Assembly (NCBI GenBank): GCA_938045805.1
Contig: CALIBL010000005.1
Coordinates: forward strand, 1-48,180
From: an uncultured Rubripirellula sp.
GTDB taxonomy: Bacteria; Planctomycetota; Planctomycetia; Pirellulales; Pirellulaceae
Reading direction: 5' to 3'
DNA: 48,180 nt
Shown: positions 27,601-37,785 of the stretch, piece after piece
Layout of the letters: each line of letters starts with the position of its first letter
Numbering within the stretch: the first letter of the stretch is position 1
Notes under the pieces: generated by a model
Told to the model about the DNA's origin: nothing
The model's database searches: none
What the model saw: the letters and a program-made list of their open reading frames with translations, nothing else
Made by a program: the position numbers and the translations under genes

Positions 27601-28204
27601 TCTGATTGATACGGGAGCCGTTGAAAATGAACTATCAAAAGTTGATGGTGATGCGAAAGCGTCGGACTTGAGGCAGAAAATGGAGCTCGCCGCTGGGCAA
27701 ATACGAAATGATGCCGAGGTCTACTTGATCAAACGCTTGGGTTTCAAGTTACTTCATCAAGCGATTGAGCATTACAGGCAAAGGAACCAGAGTCCGGTCC
27801 TATCGCTCGGTGAAAAGTATTTTACAGAGCTGACTTGTGGCGAGTACGTTGAGTTGAGACCGGATTACGATGCAACTGGAAAGGCGACTCTGCAAGCGGT
27901 ACACCGGTCAGGTCAAGTCAAATCTGTTGGAGAGATGAGCACTGGAACCGCTGACGCCCTGTATCTCGCGTTACGTCTGTCCAGCCTGCAACATCAAATG
28001 GAGAATGGTAAGGCAATTCCGGTGGTGATCGATGATTGCTTGATCCAGTTGGATGATCAGCGAGCACTTGCAGCACTAAGAGCCTTGAGCGAGTTGTCGA
28101 CCAAAACGCAGGTGATCTTATTCACCCATCACCAACACCTCATCGATTTAGCTCGCGGTGGTTTAGATGAAGATGCCGTTGTGATACATCAGTTAGGCGT
28201 TTGA
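24626..28204 (+). CDS. SbcC/YhaN-like SMC-type ATPase
   Basis: A 1192-residue ABC-type ATPase of the Rad50/SMC class. Walker A is GPNEAGKST with Lys39. The segment after it (FGLSYEALVAGG, LGEILFAAGAGVG) is typical of YhaN rather than SbcC. Long charged helices from about 190 to 1000 should form a coiled coil. The C-terminal lobe has the signature-like MSTGTADALYLALR, Walker B VVIDDCLIQLDD and the LFTHH switch. No CxxC zinc hook is present, also as in YhaN. It likely works with the phosphoesterase encoded just upstream to open and trim DNA ends. It is longer than Bacillus YhaN (about 960 residues), mostly in the coiled-coil part. The stop is one base from that of the convergent sulfatase gene. 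Confidence 0.87.
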   Translation: MLLERLDLKAFGRFTDISLELNSGSRNFHLIYGPNEAGKSTSLRAVTSLLFGMEANTNDCFLHRPADIRVGGVLLNPDTGERLECVRRRGRKQTLRDADDRDPISSEQMNQFLGGVGRETFETRFGLSYEALVAGGQAIAKGGGDLGEILFAAGAGVGQLRKLQDDFEDAASGLFAPRSSKATINAVLMSMDDDRKAMKALQVSTSTYEALRADLESQQSSGKQLKEQLTRSVKNLELLKSYRDAVSIIPSWRAAKEELDRFHHVPRLSAEFVTQRHDAHSALEISKAQREKLQDRLKTLRQREKKFRPDMTLLQCELQVQGVFQQIAIHEKSGQELQNAIKELQELDVAVNDLLTTLTKLLPADGVGSGDEVAPDEKLLNRYRLHASSLLRMRDLTQQHKTLLLREKEAGDSLSSARVRLERIDQQLSVIGEIDDPIFLTGLLESVGKPGMIAETIARQRDQCGKVQLECEHALASLTGFRGQLHKALEIDLPSQSLVNEFSEKIEEAKTRAREHELNMQQRFAELEQVESQLADSVANREFPSEDEIAEATAKRDALIDKFTQDPASHTEAGGLAGEGWIMELRELIREVDQLLHERFQHATAIQQRMSLKRQRDHLKALLGQQEKRLEELQDSYADLVARWEATWISVGVRAGSVSEMQQWSEKHLALRQLAASLDEEESRLSRLLTAAMRDVERLNEAIGLKVSNESGQFEAAQPTLFEHRIEDELISIWDQVARVRSEREEAWKNYQALLQRRGNLMEDLPELEMRLANAVDELKSWGEAWKKSGVDLIDIDGFDAGVAGVWLEQLSQLNHLFHRRDELDLAINQLQEERAEFIQSVNDLGTQLGEEVDSAENVILFIQATYRRVQTQREMQQSLKDCEEEIGEIELKMIDADTQLASAEASLKRLCSEAGVESIDELPEIEKQSRAKMELEAKFKGFDEDLRKLAADQHFERFIEAASEQTSAVWGLEIDKANQNRESIQSSSDQNLIDTGAVENELSKVDGDAKASDLRQKMELAAGQIRNDAEVYLIKRLGFKLLHQAIEHYRQRNQSPVLSLGEKYFTELTCGEYVELRPDYDATGKATLQAVHRSGQVKSVGEMSTGTADALYLALRLSSLQHQMENGKAIPVVIDDCLIQLDDQRALAALRALSELSTKTQVILFTHHQHLIDLARGGLDEDAVVIHQLGV

Positions 28205-28205
28205 T

Positions 28206-29633
28206 TTAATAATCCATTCCATGGTCGCTTTTGGAGCAGGAATCAATCCATCTTTTAGCCTCTGATACCATCTTACTGAGTCTTGCGGGTTCGCGAATCG
28301 CAAGGTTGTCAGCTTCGGTTGGATCTTTGGCCAGATCGTACATCTCCCAACTCTGCCCCGAGTTCGGACTGTAGATTTTGAAGTCATTCTCGTGCCACGC
28401 AATTTGCTTTGCCGATTGAAACCCAATAGGGTGATCTCGCACAGAAATTTCTTGGCTGAGGATGGGGAGGATTGAGATGCCGTCGAGAGGTCGCGTATCG
28501 GGGTAATCAATATTCAGTAGATCCACGAGTGATGGCAAGATATCGCTGGTGACTGTGGGGGTATCGATGTCGATATTTGGAGCTTGGTTTGGCCACACCA
28601 AAATACCGGGAACTCTGACGCCACCCTCGTACAGGGATCTCTTTCTTCCACGCAATCCACCGGCTGAACCTGGGGCCTTGCCTTCGTTACCCTCTGGGCC
28701 ATTGTCTGAGCAAAACCAAATGATTGTGTCGTCCTCTAGACCTTGGTTTTTGAGATGTGATCTCAATCTGCCAATCTGTTCATCCATTGCGGTGATGCAA
28801 CCGTAGTAGTTGCGGTCGTATGTGCTCAAGTCTGAGTAATGCTCGGTATGTCTGTCTCCAGCTACAACGGGGAGGTGTGGCGCATGGAACCAGATTGTGG
28901 CGAAGAAGGGTTGTTGTGACTGCAATGAGTGATCGATGAATGGAAGTACGCGATCCATTACAACTTTGGATGTATCGCCCGCTAGATTGTCTTTGACTTC
29001 ATCTAGGTCATGATTCCAGAATCTTGTTCCGTAAAACTTGCTGGGAGTACTATCGCTAAGCGGTGGCCAGCCATTCTTATTGGCGTTGAGTGGCGAACGC
29101 ATTGGGTCGTAGGTCGGAACTTTTGACTCGGTTACAAAACTTTCATCGAAACCGTGCATTGCAGGTGTCGAGAAATGCTTGGCACCACGCACTCCACCTC
29201 GGTTCGCGTCTTCGATCGTCTTGGTTAGTGTGCCAAGGTGCCATTTTCCAAAATGACCACTCAGATAATTGAGCGGCTTCAGTAATTCGGGGATCGTGAT
29301 TTCTTCGCTCGGAAGGTGTCCCGTGTTGGCGAAATAAATTCCATAGCGGTACGGGTGTCGTCCGGTTAAACAGCTTCCACGCGTTGGGCTGCAGACCGGC
29401 GCTGCTGAATAGAATCGGGTAAACCGTGTTCCCTCGCTTGCCATCTGGTTCAAGTGCGGCGTTTGAATGATTGACTTTGGGTTGTAACACTGCAGGTCAC
29501 CATATCCCAAGTCATCACACATGATGAGGATGATGTTTGGACGGGAGCTAGACGTTTGCGCGGTCGCCGAGTTGAGGTGGGGTAAAATCATTAGTGCGAC
29601 GGCGAGCATCCATGGTCGCTTGAGAATAGCCAT
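28206..29633 (-). CDS. Exported sulfatase, formylglycine type
   Basis: A 475-residue arylsulfatase-family enzyme that hydrolyses sulfate esters, probably of algal or other polysaccharides. A signal peptide ends near ATAQ (residue 26). CSPTR at 81-85 is the site where Cys81 is converted to formylglycine; LTGRHPYRYG follows as usual. Metal ligands are Asp40 and Asp41 in MCDDLGYGD and the later SDNG motif. No lipobox is seen, so it should be soluble in the periplasm or secreted. The substrate cannot be read from sequence. The anaerobic or FGE-type maturase is not in the window. Confidence 0.93.
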   Translation of the reverse strand: MAILKRPWMLAVALMILPHLNSATAQTSSSRPNIILIMCDDLGYGDLQCYNPKSIIQTPHLNQMASEGTRFTRFYSAAPVCSPTRGSCLTGRHPYRYGIYFANTGHLPSEEITIPELLKPLNYLSGHFGKWHLGTLTKTIEDANRGGVRGAKHFSTPAMHGFDESFVTESKVPTYDPMRSPLNANKNGWPPLSDSTPSKFYGTRFWNHDLDEVKDNLAGDTSKVVMDRVLPFIDHSLQSQQPFFATIWFHAPHLPVVAGDRHTEHYSDLSTYDRNYYGCITAMDEQIGRLRSHLKNQGLEDDTIIWFCSDNGPEGNEGKAPGSAGGLRGRKRSLYEGGVRVPGILVWPNQAPNIDIDTPTVTSDILPSLVDLLNIDYPDTRPLDGISILPILSQEISVRDHPIGFQSAKQIAWHENDFKIYSPNSGQSWEMYDLAKDPTEADNLAIREPARLSKMVSEAKRWIDSCSKSDHGMDY

Positions 29634-29713
29634 TTGTTTCTTTCAATGGTGAAAAATTAGAGGGGTCTTGCCGAAACTTAAGGCGTGCAAGGTGAGATTC
29701 ATGACTCGTTTGG

Positions 29714-29727
29714 GAAACGATCGTTTA
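29714..29727. repeat. 12-bp palindrome upstream of the sulfatase gene
   Basis: AAACGATCGTTT at 29715-29726 is a perfect palindrome located between the sulfatase start and the uvrA stop. It could be an operator for the sulfatase gene, but it lies about 80 nt upstream of the start and may be chance. Confidence 0.25.
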
Positions 29728-29755
29728 TCAAGCTTGCGTTAGTCGCTTTAGGAGG

Positions 29756-32587
29756 TCAATTTATTTGGGCATGCATTTTCCGAAGGATTTGTCCTGTTAA
29801 GCTTCCGTTATGCGTCGCCACTTTTTCCGGAGTACCTTGAGCAACAAGCTGCCCGCCGTTCTCCGCGGCACCGGGTCCGAGATCAATGATGTAGTCTGCG
29901 GCTTGCATTAGCAAGGCGTTGTGCTCCACAACCAGCAGACTGTGTCCGTCATTGATTAACGCATCAAAACAATCGATCAAGCGTATAATGTCGGAGAAAT
30001 GCAGGCCAGTTGTTGGTTCGTCAAGAATGAATAGGGTGCGTTTTTTGCTTGCGGTCGCAAGGAAAGCAGCCAGCTTCAAGCGTTGGGCTTCCCCACTGGA
30101 AAGAGTGGTTGCTGGTTGTCCCAGCTTGATGTATCCGAGCCCAACATCGATCATCGTTTTTAATCGATCTTGGGCTTTTTCGCATCCTCGGAAAAAGCTG
30201 TGAGCCTCAGCAACGGACATCTCGAGAACCTCGGCGATTGAGCGATCACGGTAACGAGCTTTCAGGATTTCCTCTCGGTATCGAGAGCCTCGGCATGATG
30301 GACATTGCATGGTGATGTCGGCCATGAATTGCATGTCGATCTGCAACAGTCCTGAACCCTCACAGTGCTGACACTGTCCTTTTGAGCTGTTGAAACTGAA
30401 ATGGCTTGCAGTGAAACCGAGTGTTTTTGCATCAATCGTTTCAGCAAAAACTTTTCTTATCGGGTCAAACGCCTTAATGAAGGTAACCGGCGCACTCCTT
30501 GCTGATCGACTGATGGGTGATTGATCAACAAGTAGGCAGTCTTGAATTTGGCTTAACCCAGTGATGCTCTTGAAAGGTAATGTGTCGATCGCTTTTTTTT
30601 TCTTTCGCTGCTGGATGGCACCGAACAAGGTGTCTTGGATTAGAGAGCTTTTTCCGCTTCCAGAGATGCCCGTGACGAGGCAAAGAAGTCCCAATGGGAA
30701 TTCAACAGTTAGGTTTTTAAGATTGTTGCCGCTTGCGTTCTTTAGTGAGATGAAACCAGAGGGATTTCTGCGTTCTCGACCACGGATTGCCCAACCTCTC
30801 TCCCCTGCGAGGAACTGTCCCGTCTCACTTGTCTCAGAATGGATCATCTCATCAACACTTCCTTCGAAGACGATCTCTCCGCCGTGGTTTCCCGCTCCGG
30901 GACCAACCTCCACAATGTGATCGGCTAGCCGAAGCATCGTTTCATCATGTTCGACGACGATCACGCTGTTGCCGCGTTTCTGTAATTGAATGATCGCTTT
31001 GGATAGCTGGTTAACGTCGTGTGGATGGAGCCCTGCAGTAGGTTCATCCAGAACGTAAAGCATGTTTACAAGACTGCTCCCTAGCGTGGAGGTTAAAGCA
31101 ACACGCTGAGTTTCGCCTCCCGATAGTGTCCTCAGGGTTCGATTGAGTTGCAGGTAACCTAGTCCCACAGTTTGCAGGTAGCTGATTCTCTGAGTAATTT
31201 GCCGTAGGGGTTCTGCTGCGATGGCCGCTTCTCGATCTGAAAGCGTAAGTTCTTCAATGTTTTTCTTCGCTTGGTTGGCCTCCATGCTCAGCCATTGACT
31301 AATGTTGTGTTCACCTAGTCGATGTGCCAGTGTTTCTTTTTTGAAACGGTCGCCGCTGCATGTTGGGCAGGTTCGGTAACTTCGATACCGAGATGCAAAA
31401 ATGCGGATGTGCATTTTGTATTTTTTTCGATCGAGCCAAGCGAAGAAGCCGTTGAGACCACCGAAGTTTCGTTCTGGGACACCTTCCTCAATAAGCTGCC
31501 GATGTTTTTTCTTTAATTTTTTGAAGGGAATATCAGTCGGGAGGTCATAGTCTTCGGCGAGTGCAAGCAGTTCATCTAGTTCGTGCTGGTACGACGGTGT
31601 GTTCCACGGAGCGATCGCTCCCTCAGCGAGCGAGAGGTCGGGGTTGGGTACGACGAGATCCATATCAACGTCGACGATTTCACCGAAGCCCTCGCAAGTT
31701 TGGCATGCACCGAGTGGATTATTAAAGTTGAAGAGCCGTGGCACGGGAGGTTGGTAGTCGAGGTCGCATTGGTCGCAACGCAGTTCGCTGCTGATTGTTT
31801 TTTCTTTCCATCTGCGTCCGTCGATGATACGGTTTCGGTTACCGCTATCGTCATCACTTTCGGTGAGGATTATCGCGCGCCCATTTCCTTCCTGCAGAGC
31901 CGTTTCTACGGATTCAGTCCACCTCTTGAGGTCGTCAGAGCCCGCGAGGCGATCAACCACAATGCAACAGGTACATCCGCTGTTCGGGATCTGTTCTGCT
32001 AAAGTTTGTCGGTCATCGTCTGAGAGCCGAAACGAGGATTCGTTGACAATCAATCGGACATAACCCTCTTTCTGTAATCCGAGCAGGATCTCACTCGCTT
32101 CGGTACGGTTGGGTAGCCAGATATTGAAACAGACCATTGACCGAAGCTTGTCCGGTTGGTCGGCCATCGACTCGGCGACCGATTCGGCTGAGTCGGAAAC
32201 CACCGGTTGGTTGCATCCAATGCAGTAAAGCGATGCAACTTTTGAGAACAAAAGTCGCAGGTGATCCGCAATCTCAGTTGCTGTACCAACGGTGCTACGA
32301 TTGCTCCGCGAGCCAGTTGCTCTGGTGACGGCGATCGCGGGTGGAATCCCCTTGATCTCATCGCAGTCGGGTTTGTCAAGTCTTTCAAGAAACTGGCGGG
32401 TATAGGCCGAAAAACTCTCGATGTAGCATCGTTGACCCTCGGCGTAGAGAGTATCTAGGGCGAGGGAACTTTTTCCGCTCCCTGATAGGCCGCAGATCGC
32501 AACAAGCTGATTTCTTGGAATGTCAATATCCACATTTTTTAAGTTGTGAACGCGACATCCACGCAGTGAAATGAACCTGTCTTGCAC
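29756..32587 (-). CDS. uvrA: UvrA-family excinuclease ABC subunit A
   Basis: A 943-residue nucleotide-excision-repair damage-recognition ATPase. Two ABC modules are seen: GLSGSGKS (Lys39) with LSGGETQR and LDEPTAGLHP, and GISGSGKS (Lys646) with LSSGEAQR and LDEPTTGLHF. Zinc modules are CDQC/CQTC in the first half and CQHC/CPSC in the second. A UvrB-binding-type region between the first zinc-adjacent cysteines (CIGC) and CDQC is present but diverged, so this could be a second UvrA paralogue; planctomycetes often have more than one. No uvrB or uvrC is in the window. The gene is divergent from ligA, 64 bp apart. Confidence 0.88.
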   Translation of the reverse strand: MQDRFISLRGCRVHNLKNVDIDIPRNQLVAICGLSGSGKSSLALDTLYAEGQRCYIESFSAYTRQFLERLDKPDCDEIKGIPPAIAVTRATGSRSNRSTVGTATEIADHLRLLFSKVASLYCIGCNQPVVSDSAESVAESMADQPDKLRSMVCFNIWLPNRTEASEILLGLQKEGYVRLIVNESSFRLSDDDRQTLAEQIPNSGCTCCIVVDRLAGSDDLKRWTESVETALQEGNGRAIILTESDDDSGNRNRIIDGRRWKEKTISSELRCDQCDLDYQPPVPRLFNFNNPLGACQTCEGFGEIVDVDMDLVVPNPDLSLAEGAIAPWNTPSYQHELDELLALAEDYDLPTDIPFKKLKKKHRQLIEEGVPERNFGGLNGFFAWLDRKKYKMHIRIFASRYRSYRTCPTCSGDRFKKETLAHRLGEHNISQWLSMEANQAKKNIEELTLSDREAAIAAEPLRQITQRISYLQTVGLGYLQLNRTLRTLSGGETQRVALTSTLGSSLVNMLYVLDEPTAGLHPHDVNQLSKAIIQLQKRGNSVIVVEHDETMLRLADHIVEVGPGAGNHGGEIVFEGSVDEMIHSETSETGQFLAGERGWAIRGRERRNPSGFISLKNASGNNLKNLTVEFPLGLLCLVTGISGSGKSSLIQDTLFGAIQQRKKKKAIDTLPFKSITGLSQIQDCLLVDQSPISRSARSAPVTFIKAFDPIRKVFAETIDAKTLGFTASHFSFNSSKGQCQHCEGSGLLQIDMQFMADITMQCPSCRGSRYREEILKARYRDRSIAEVLEMSVAEAHSFFRGCEKAQDRLKTMIDVGLGYIKLGQPATTLSSGEAQRLKLAAFLATASKKRTLFILDEPTTGLHFSDIIRLIDCFDALINDGHSLLVVEHNALLMQAADYIIDLGPGAAENGGQLVAQGTPEKVATHNGSLTGQILRKMHAQIN

Positions 32588-32633
32588 TACGGTTTCCTTG
32601 GCGGCTGAGGTGTGTGTTTAGCAGTTGTGATAG

Positions 32634-34799
<2,166 letters not shown>

Positions 34800-35087
34800 C
34801 CCATCCTTCTTTACGCAACGAAGGTGACGAGCCTTCATGACTGCTCACTTTCTCGATGATTTTGCTGGGAATGAGGCTGAGGCACCTCGGCATTTCATTT
34901 AAATTCCATTACAAAATTTTTTCGGAATCTTTCCGATTCACCTTGACCCCTGTGAAAGGTAGTCCGTATCCTCCAAACATCGATGGGAGAGAACTGCTCT
35001 TGTCTTCGACCAAAACACCACCCGTCATTCAGGCTCGGTGTTCGATGCTGTTATTGACAGCGTCAACTGATTGATAACAAACCACCG
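34800..35087 (+). other. Non-coding stretch after ligA, possible small RNA or long 3' leader to terminator
   Basis: No convincing gene is seen here. TCGGAA, TCT, TTCCGA (34922-34936) forms a 6-bp hairpin, and TTGAC AGC GTCAA (35054-35066) a 5-bp hairpin. A strong + strand terminator follows at 35088-35155, some 290 nt after the ligA stop, so the stretch may be a long ligA 3' end or an independent RNA. It does not show the recognisable conserved segments of tmRNA, RNase P RNA or SRP RNA. Confidence 0.35.
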
Positions 35088-35155
35088 GCTCCCGGAAATT
35101 AAAGCGCGTTGTCCTCCGCCCCCCTAGGACCTCGTACTTTCCGGGAGCTTTTTTT
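35088..35155 (+). terminator. Strong intrinsic terminator with nested hairpin
   Basis: GCTCCCGGAAA at 35088-35098 pairs perfectly with TTTCCGGGAGC at 35138-35148, followed by seven T. Inside the loop GTCCT (35111-35115) pairs with AGGAC (35126-35130). The T tract is only on the + strand, so it ends a rightward transcript and does not serve the leftward response-regulator gene. Confidence 0.8.
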
Positions 35156-35186
35156 ATGCGCGCACTTGGTCTGCATCGAGGTTCGA

Positions 35187-35936
35187 TTAGTCTGGATTCT
35201 CGGTATTGGCTTGATCCGGATCAGTCACGAATCGATAGCCTGCGTCTCTGACGGTAAGAAGATGGGTTGGTGATGTTTTGTCCGGTTCAATGATTTTTCT
35301 AAGTCTGGCGATGACTTGGTCAACCGCGCGAGTCTGCAAGTTTCCGGAGAGGTTCCAAACTTCTGTAAGTAGTTCATTGCGACTGATCACTCTTCCTTCA
35401 TTTTCAAGGAAGTACCGCAGTAATCGGATCTCCTTCGAGGTCATTCTGACGGATTTGCCGCGAACCGTTGCCTGATGAGTTTCAAAATTGACATGGATGC
35501 TTGCAAAATCAACCTCGATCAGGTTGGGTGGTGTTTTAGTTTTTGGTGCGAGGGGTGATTGCGATTTAGCCGTTTGCAGAAGATTCTTGATGCGACTGAT
35601 CAATTCATCCAGATCAAAAGGCTTGCTCATGTATTGGTTCGCACCAACATCAAACCCTCGAGTGCGATCTTCGGCAAGTGTCCGAGCGGAAAGCATCAAA
35701 ACAGGGGTGTTCAACCCTGCTTCCCGAATTGACTCACAGACGGTGTAGCCGCTCATTCCCGGTAGCATTAGATCCAGAACAACCAAGTCGATCTCGTTCG
35801 AATCCGAGATCACGGCTTGCAAAGCTGAGGGACCGTCCTCGACCAAAGTGACACGGTAGTTTTCAGCTTCAAGGTTGTACTTGATGCCAACTCCGAGATG
35901 CTTTTCGTCTTCTACGACCAAGATGTGCGGTTTCAT
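35187..35936 (-). CDS. OmpR/PhoB-family response regulator
   Basis: A 249-residue DNA-binding regulator. The receiver domain (1-120) has Asp10 in VVEDE, phospho-acceptor Asp55 in VVLDLMLPG, Ser83 and Lys105 in YMSKPFD. A winged-helix domain follows at about 140-240 (MTSKEIRLLRYFLENEGRVISRNELL region and a VDQVIARLRK recognition helix). The histidine kinase gene lies 37 bp upstream on the same strand and should be its partner. Targets are unknown; the divergent ABC exporter cluster is a candidate by position only. Confidence 0.92.
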   Translation of the reverse strand: MKPHILVVEDEKHLGVGIKYNLEAENYRVTLVEDGPSALQAVISDSNEIDLVVLDLMLPGMSGYTVCESIREAGLNTPVLMLSARTLAEDRTRGFDVGANQYMSKPFDLDELISRIKNLLQTAKSQSPLAPKTKTPPNLIEVDFASIHVNFETHQATVRGKSVRMTSKEIRLLRYFLENEGRVISRNELLTEVWNLSGNLQTRAVDQVIARLRKIIEPDKTSPTHLLTVRDAGYRFVTDPDQANTENPD

Positions 35937-35973
35937 GACAGGCCTATCTAGGTTTCTTTTAATTCGATGAACC

Positions 35974-36891
35974 CTACGTGACGATACCTTTGAGCGTCAC
36001 TTCAAATTGAGTCCCAGATCCATCTTTGCGATCACCAACTTGGATACTACCTCCAAGAGATTTCACAACGGTTCGAACAAGGTACAGCCCAAGTCCCGTA
36101 CCGGGTGTGCTTCTTTCCAGTTCGTTCCCAAGTCGTATAAAACGTCCAAAGACTTTTCGTCTTTGGTTTAGAGGAATTCCAGTGCCGTTGTCGACGATGG
36201 TGACTCGCAATTCTTTTTCACCAATGCTTTCTGCGGTGACGGATACTTCCGGAGGCTGCCCGCCATACTTCACGGCGTTGTCAATTAAGTTGCGAAAAAG
36301 GATTTCTAGTTGGACCAACTGACTCTTAAGGTTTACTGCTGGACAATGAACGGTGATCGTGCTCGGTGGAACTCTGTACCGAACGCAAGTTGCCTCCGCG
36401 CAGTGTTTCAGTAATTGGCTTATGTCTACTTCTTCATCGCTCCGGACATCGCCACCTTGGTCGATACGAGCGACGTCCAGTAAGTGGTTGATGAGAAGAT
36501 CAAGCCGTTCGACATCGTCAAGCATGAAGCGATGGAAGTCTTGTTTCTGTTCCTCGCTGACACTTCTTCGAGTCATCGTCTGGAGGTAGAGTTTGAGGGA
36601 TGCAATGGGGCTTTTTAGCTCATGGGTGACAGCATCAATGAAGTTAGATTGCCGGCGGTTCAGGTTGATCGCTTTGACGGTGAGTGTTAGGTAGGCGATG
36701 ACACCCGCCAACACTGCCGCAAGCAGGACAGCCCCGGTTGTGAGCATGATCCACGGCAGGGCAGTCGATCCAAGCTCGCCTGTGGCACCCAAAATATTGC
36801 CCACAATCCAAACCGCTGCCAGGATGACGACGAGGACGATCATCACCACGCCTAAGGCGATCGGAGCTTTTAGGGATCGTCTTTCTAGCAT
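35974..36891 (-). CDS. Membrane sensor histidine kinase with minimal input domain
   Basis: A 305-residue kinase with two membrane helices (about 9-33 and 46-70) separated by a loop of only about 12 residues, and no clear HAMP domain. The H box is VTHELKSPIASL with His90. ATPase boxes are LIDNAVKYGG (N), VDNGTGIP (G1), FGRFIR (F) and GTGLGLYLV (G2). The tiny external loop suggests sensing within the membrane or through a partner. It forms a two-gene unit with the response regulator downstream. Confidence 0.9.
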   Translation of the reverse strand: MLERRSLKAPIALGVVMIVLVVILAAVWIVGNILGATGELGSTALPWIMLTTGAVLLAAVLAGVIAYLTLTVKAINLNRRQSNFIDAVTHELKSPIASLKLYLQTMTRRSVSEEQKQDFHRFMLDDVERLDLLINHLLDVARIDQGGDVRSDEEVDISQLLKHCAEATCVRYRVPPSTITVHCPAVNLKSQLVQLEILFRNLIDNAVKYGGQPPEVSVTAESIGEKELRVTIVDNGTGIPLNQRRKVFGRFIRLGNELERSTPGTGLGLYLVRTVVKSLGGSIQVGDRKDGSGTQFEVTLKGIVT

Positions 36892-37273
36892 CGAAGCCTA
36901 CGTGGGCTGGTTGAGTGAATCAGGTTAATTACCTAGGAACTAGCGTTGTACCGAGCTTTGATCGGTGTGGTGGATCTGGTGAAACCCAAATGGCGTTGCC
37001 GTACCTCCAAACCTTGCCGGTCATGCATTATGATAAGGTATCACGAGTGATTCGCCTAAGGTCTGTTGCGGGGCACTCCAGCGATTGGAAGTTTTGTGTG
37101 CTCCTAGTTTCTGGGGTTGCCTAAAGGTTGATGACCCTTCAGCGGTGTGGACCGATAACGCGGTCTTGCTTGGATTTTCGGGTGAACGTCAAAGTCGGAT
37201 ATTGTTGGCAAATGCTCGATCGGCAGCGTGTTTATTTTTGACTAACGTGAATTGAACGGGATGACAACCCATC
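36892..37273. other. Divergent intergenic region, nothing recognised
   Basis: About 380 bp between the kinase gene (minus) and the next plus-strand gene. The only open frame in it (36915-37124) has no recognisable content. I see no RNA gene, repeat or terminator. Confidence 0.6.
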
Positions 37274-37717
37274 ATGAATCTTGAGGCCGGCGGGCAAAAA
37301 ATTTCTGAACAGTCCATCAAGCAGGTCGAACTTGATAGTTTTCTTGCACTGGAAAAGGCTAGGTTCAGACTTGAATTGAGTGATGTGACTCTGCTTCGCT
37401 GTGTCAGTGTCAAGGAAGAGACCGAAGACTCGTTCGGTCAGCAGTTGTGGTTCTTTGATGCGGTCGGAATGCACACCAAAATGGGATCGGTAAATTGTTT
37501 TGGCGTTTTGCACTACCGTGTTGAGTACGGGCTATTGGAATTGATGCAGACACACGTCTTTGATTCGGAGAATGAGAGGAGACAATACCAACGTTTTTCC
37601 AAGACAGGTAAACGTACAGATCGATTCTGGCACCCTGCAAACTGTTGGTTACTCGGCGGATTGGCTGCCGTTGGAATGGTTTGGCTGATGTACTTATCTT
37701 TCTTGATGGCTCGGTAA
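37274..37717 (+). CDS. Tail-anchored membrane protein of unknown function
   Basis: I do not recognise this 147-residue protein. The first 115 residues are soluble and mixed alpha/beta; a single membrane helix at about 124-144 (CWLLGGLAAVGMVWLMYLSFLM) closes the protein, so the bulk should face the cytoplasm. It stops 68 nt before the start of an ABC transporter ATPase gene and may be co-transcribed with it. Confidence 0.6.
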   Translation: MNLEAGGQKISEQSIKQVELDSFLALEKARFRLELSDVTLLRCVSVKEETEDSFGQQLWFFDAVGMHTKMGSVNCFGVLHYRVEYGLLELMQTHVFDSENERRQYQRFSKTGKRTDRFWHPANCWLLGGLAAVGMVWLMYLSFLMAR

Positions 37718-37785
37718 GAATCAGTGCAAGCGGACTCTTGCTTCGCAATCAGCAGTCATCCGTCTCAAGAGCAAAGAGCTCGTGT

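Noticed and set aside
34856..35074. Plus-strand 72-codon frame in the non-coding region after ligA
   Set aside because: It covers AT-rich sequence and hairpins and has no protein-like pattern; an RNA or untranslated region fits better.
35054..35082. TTGACA at 35054 as a -35 box for a small RNA
   Set aside because: No acceptable -10 box lies 16-18 nt downstream; the hexamer is part of a short hairpin.
36915..37124. Plus-strand 69-codon frame upstream of the tail-anchored protein gene
   Set aside because: No family, no ribosome binding site, and a composition unlike neighbouring genes.
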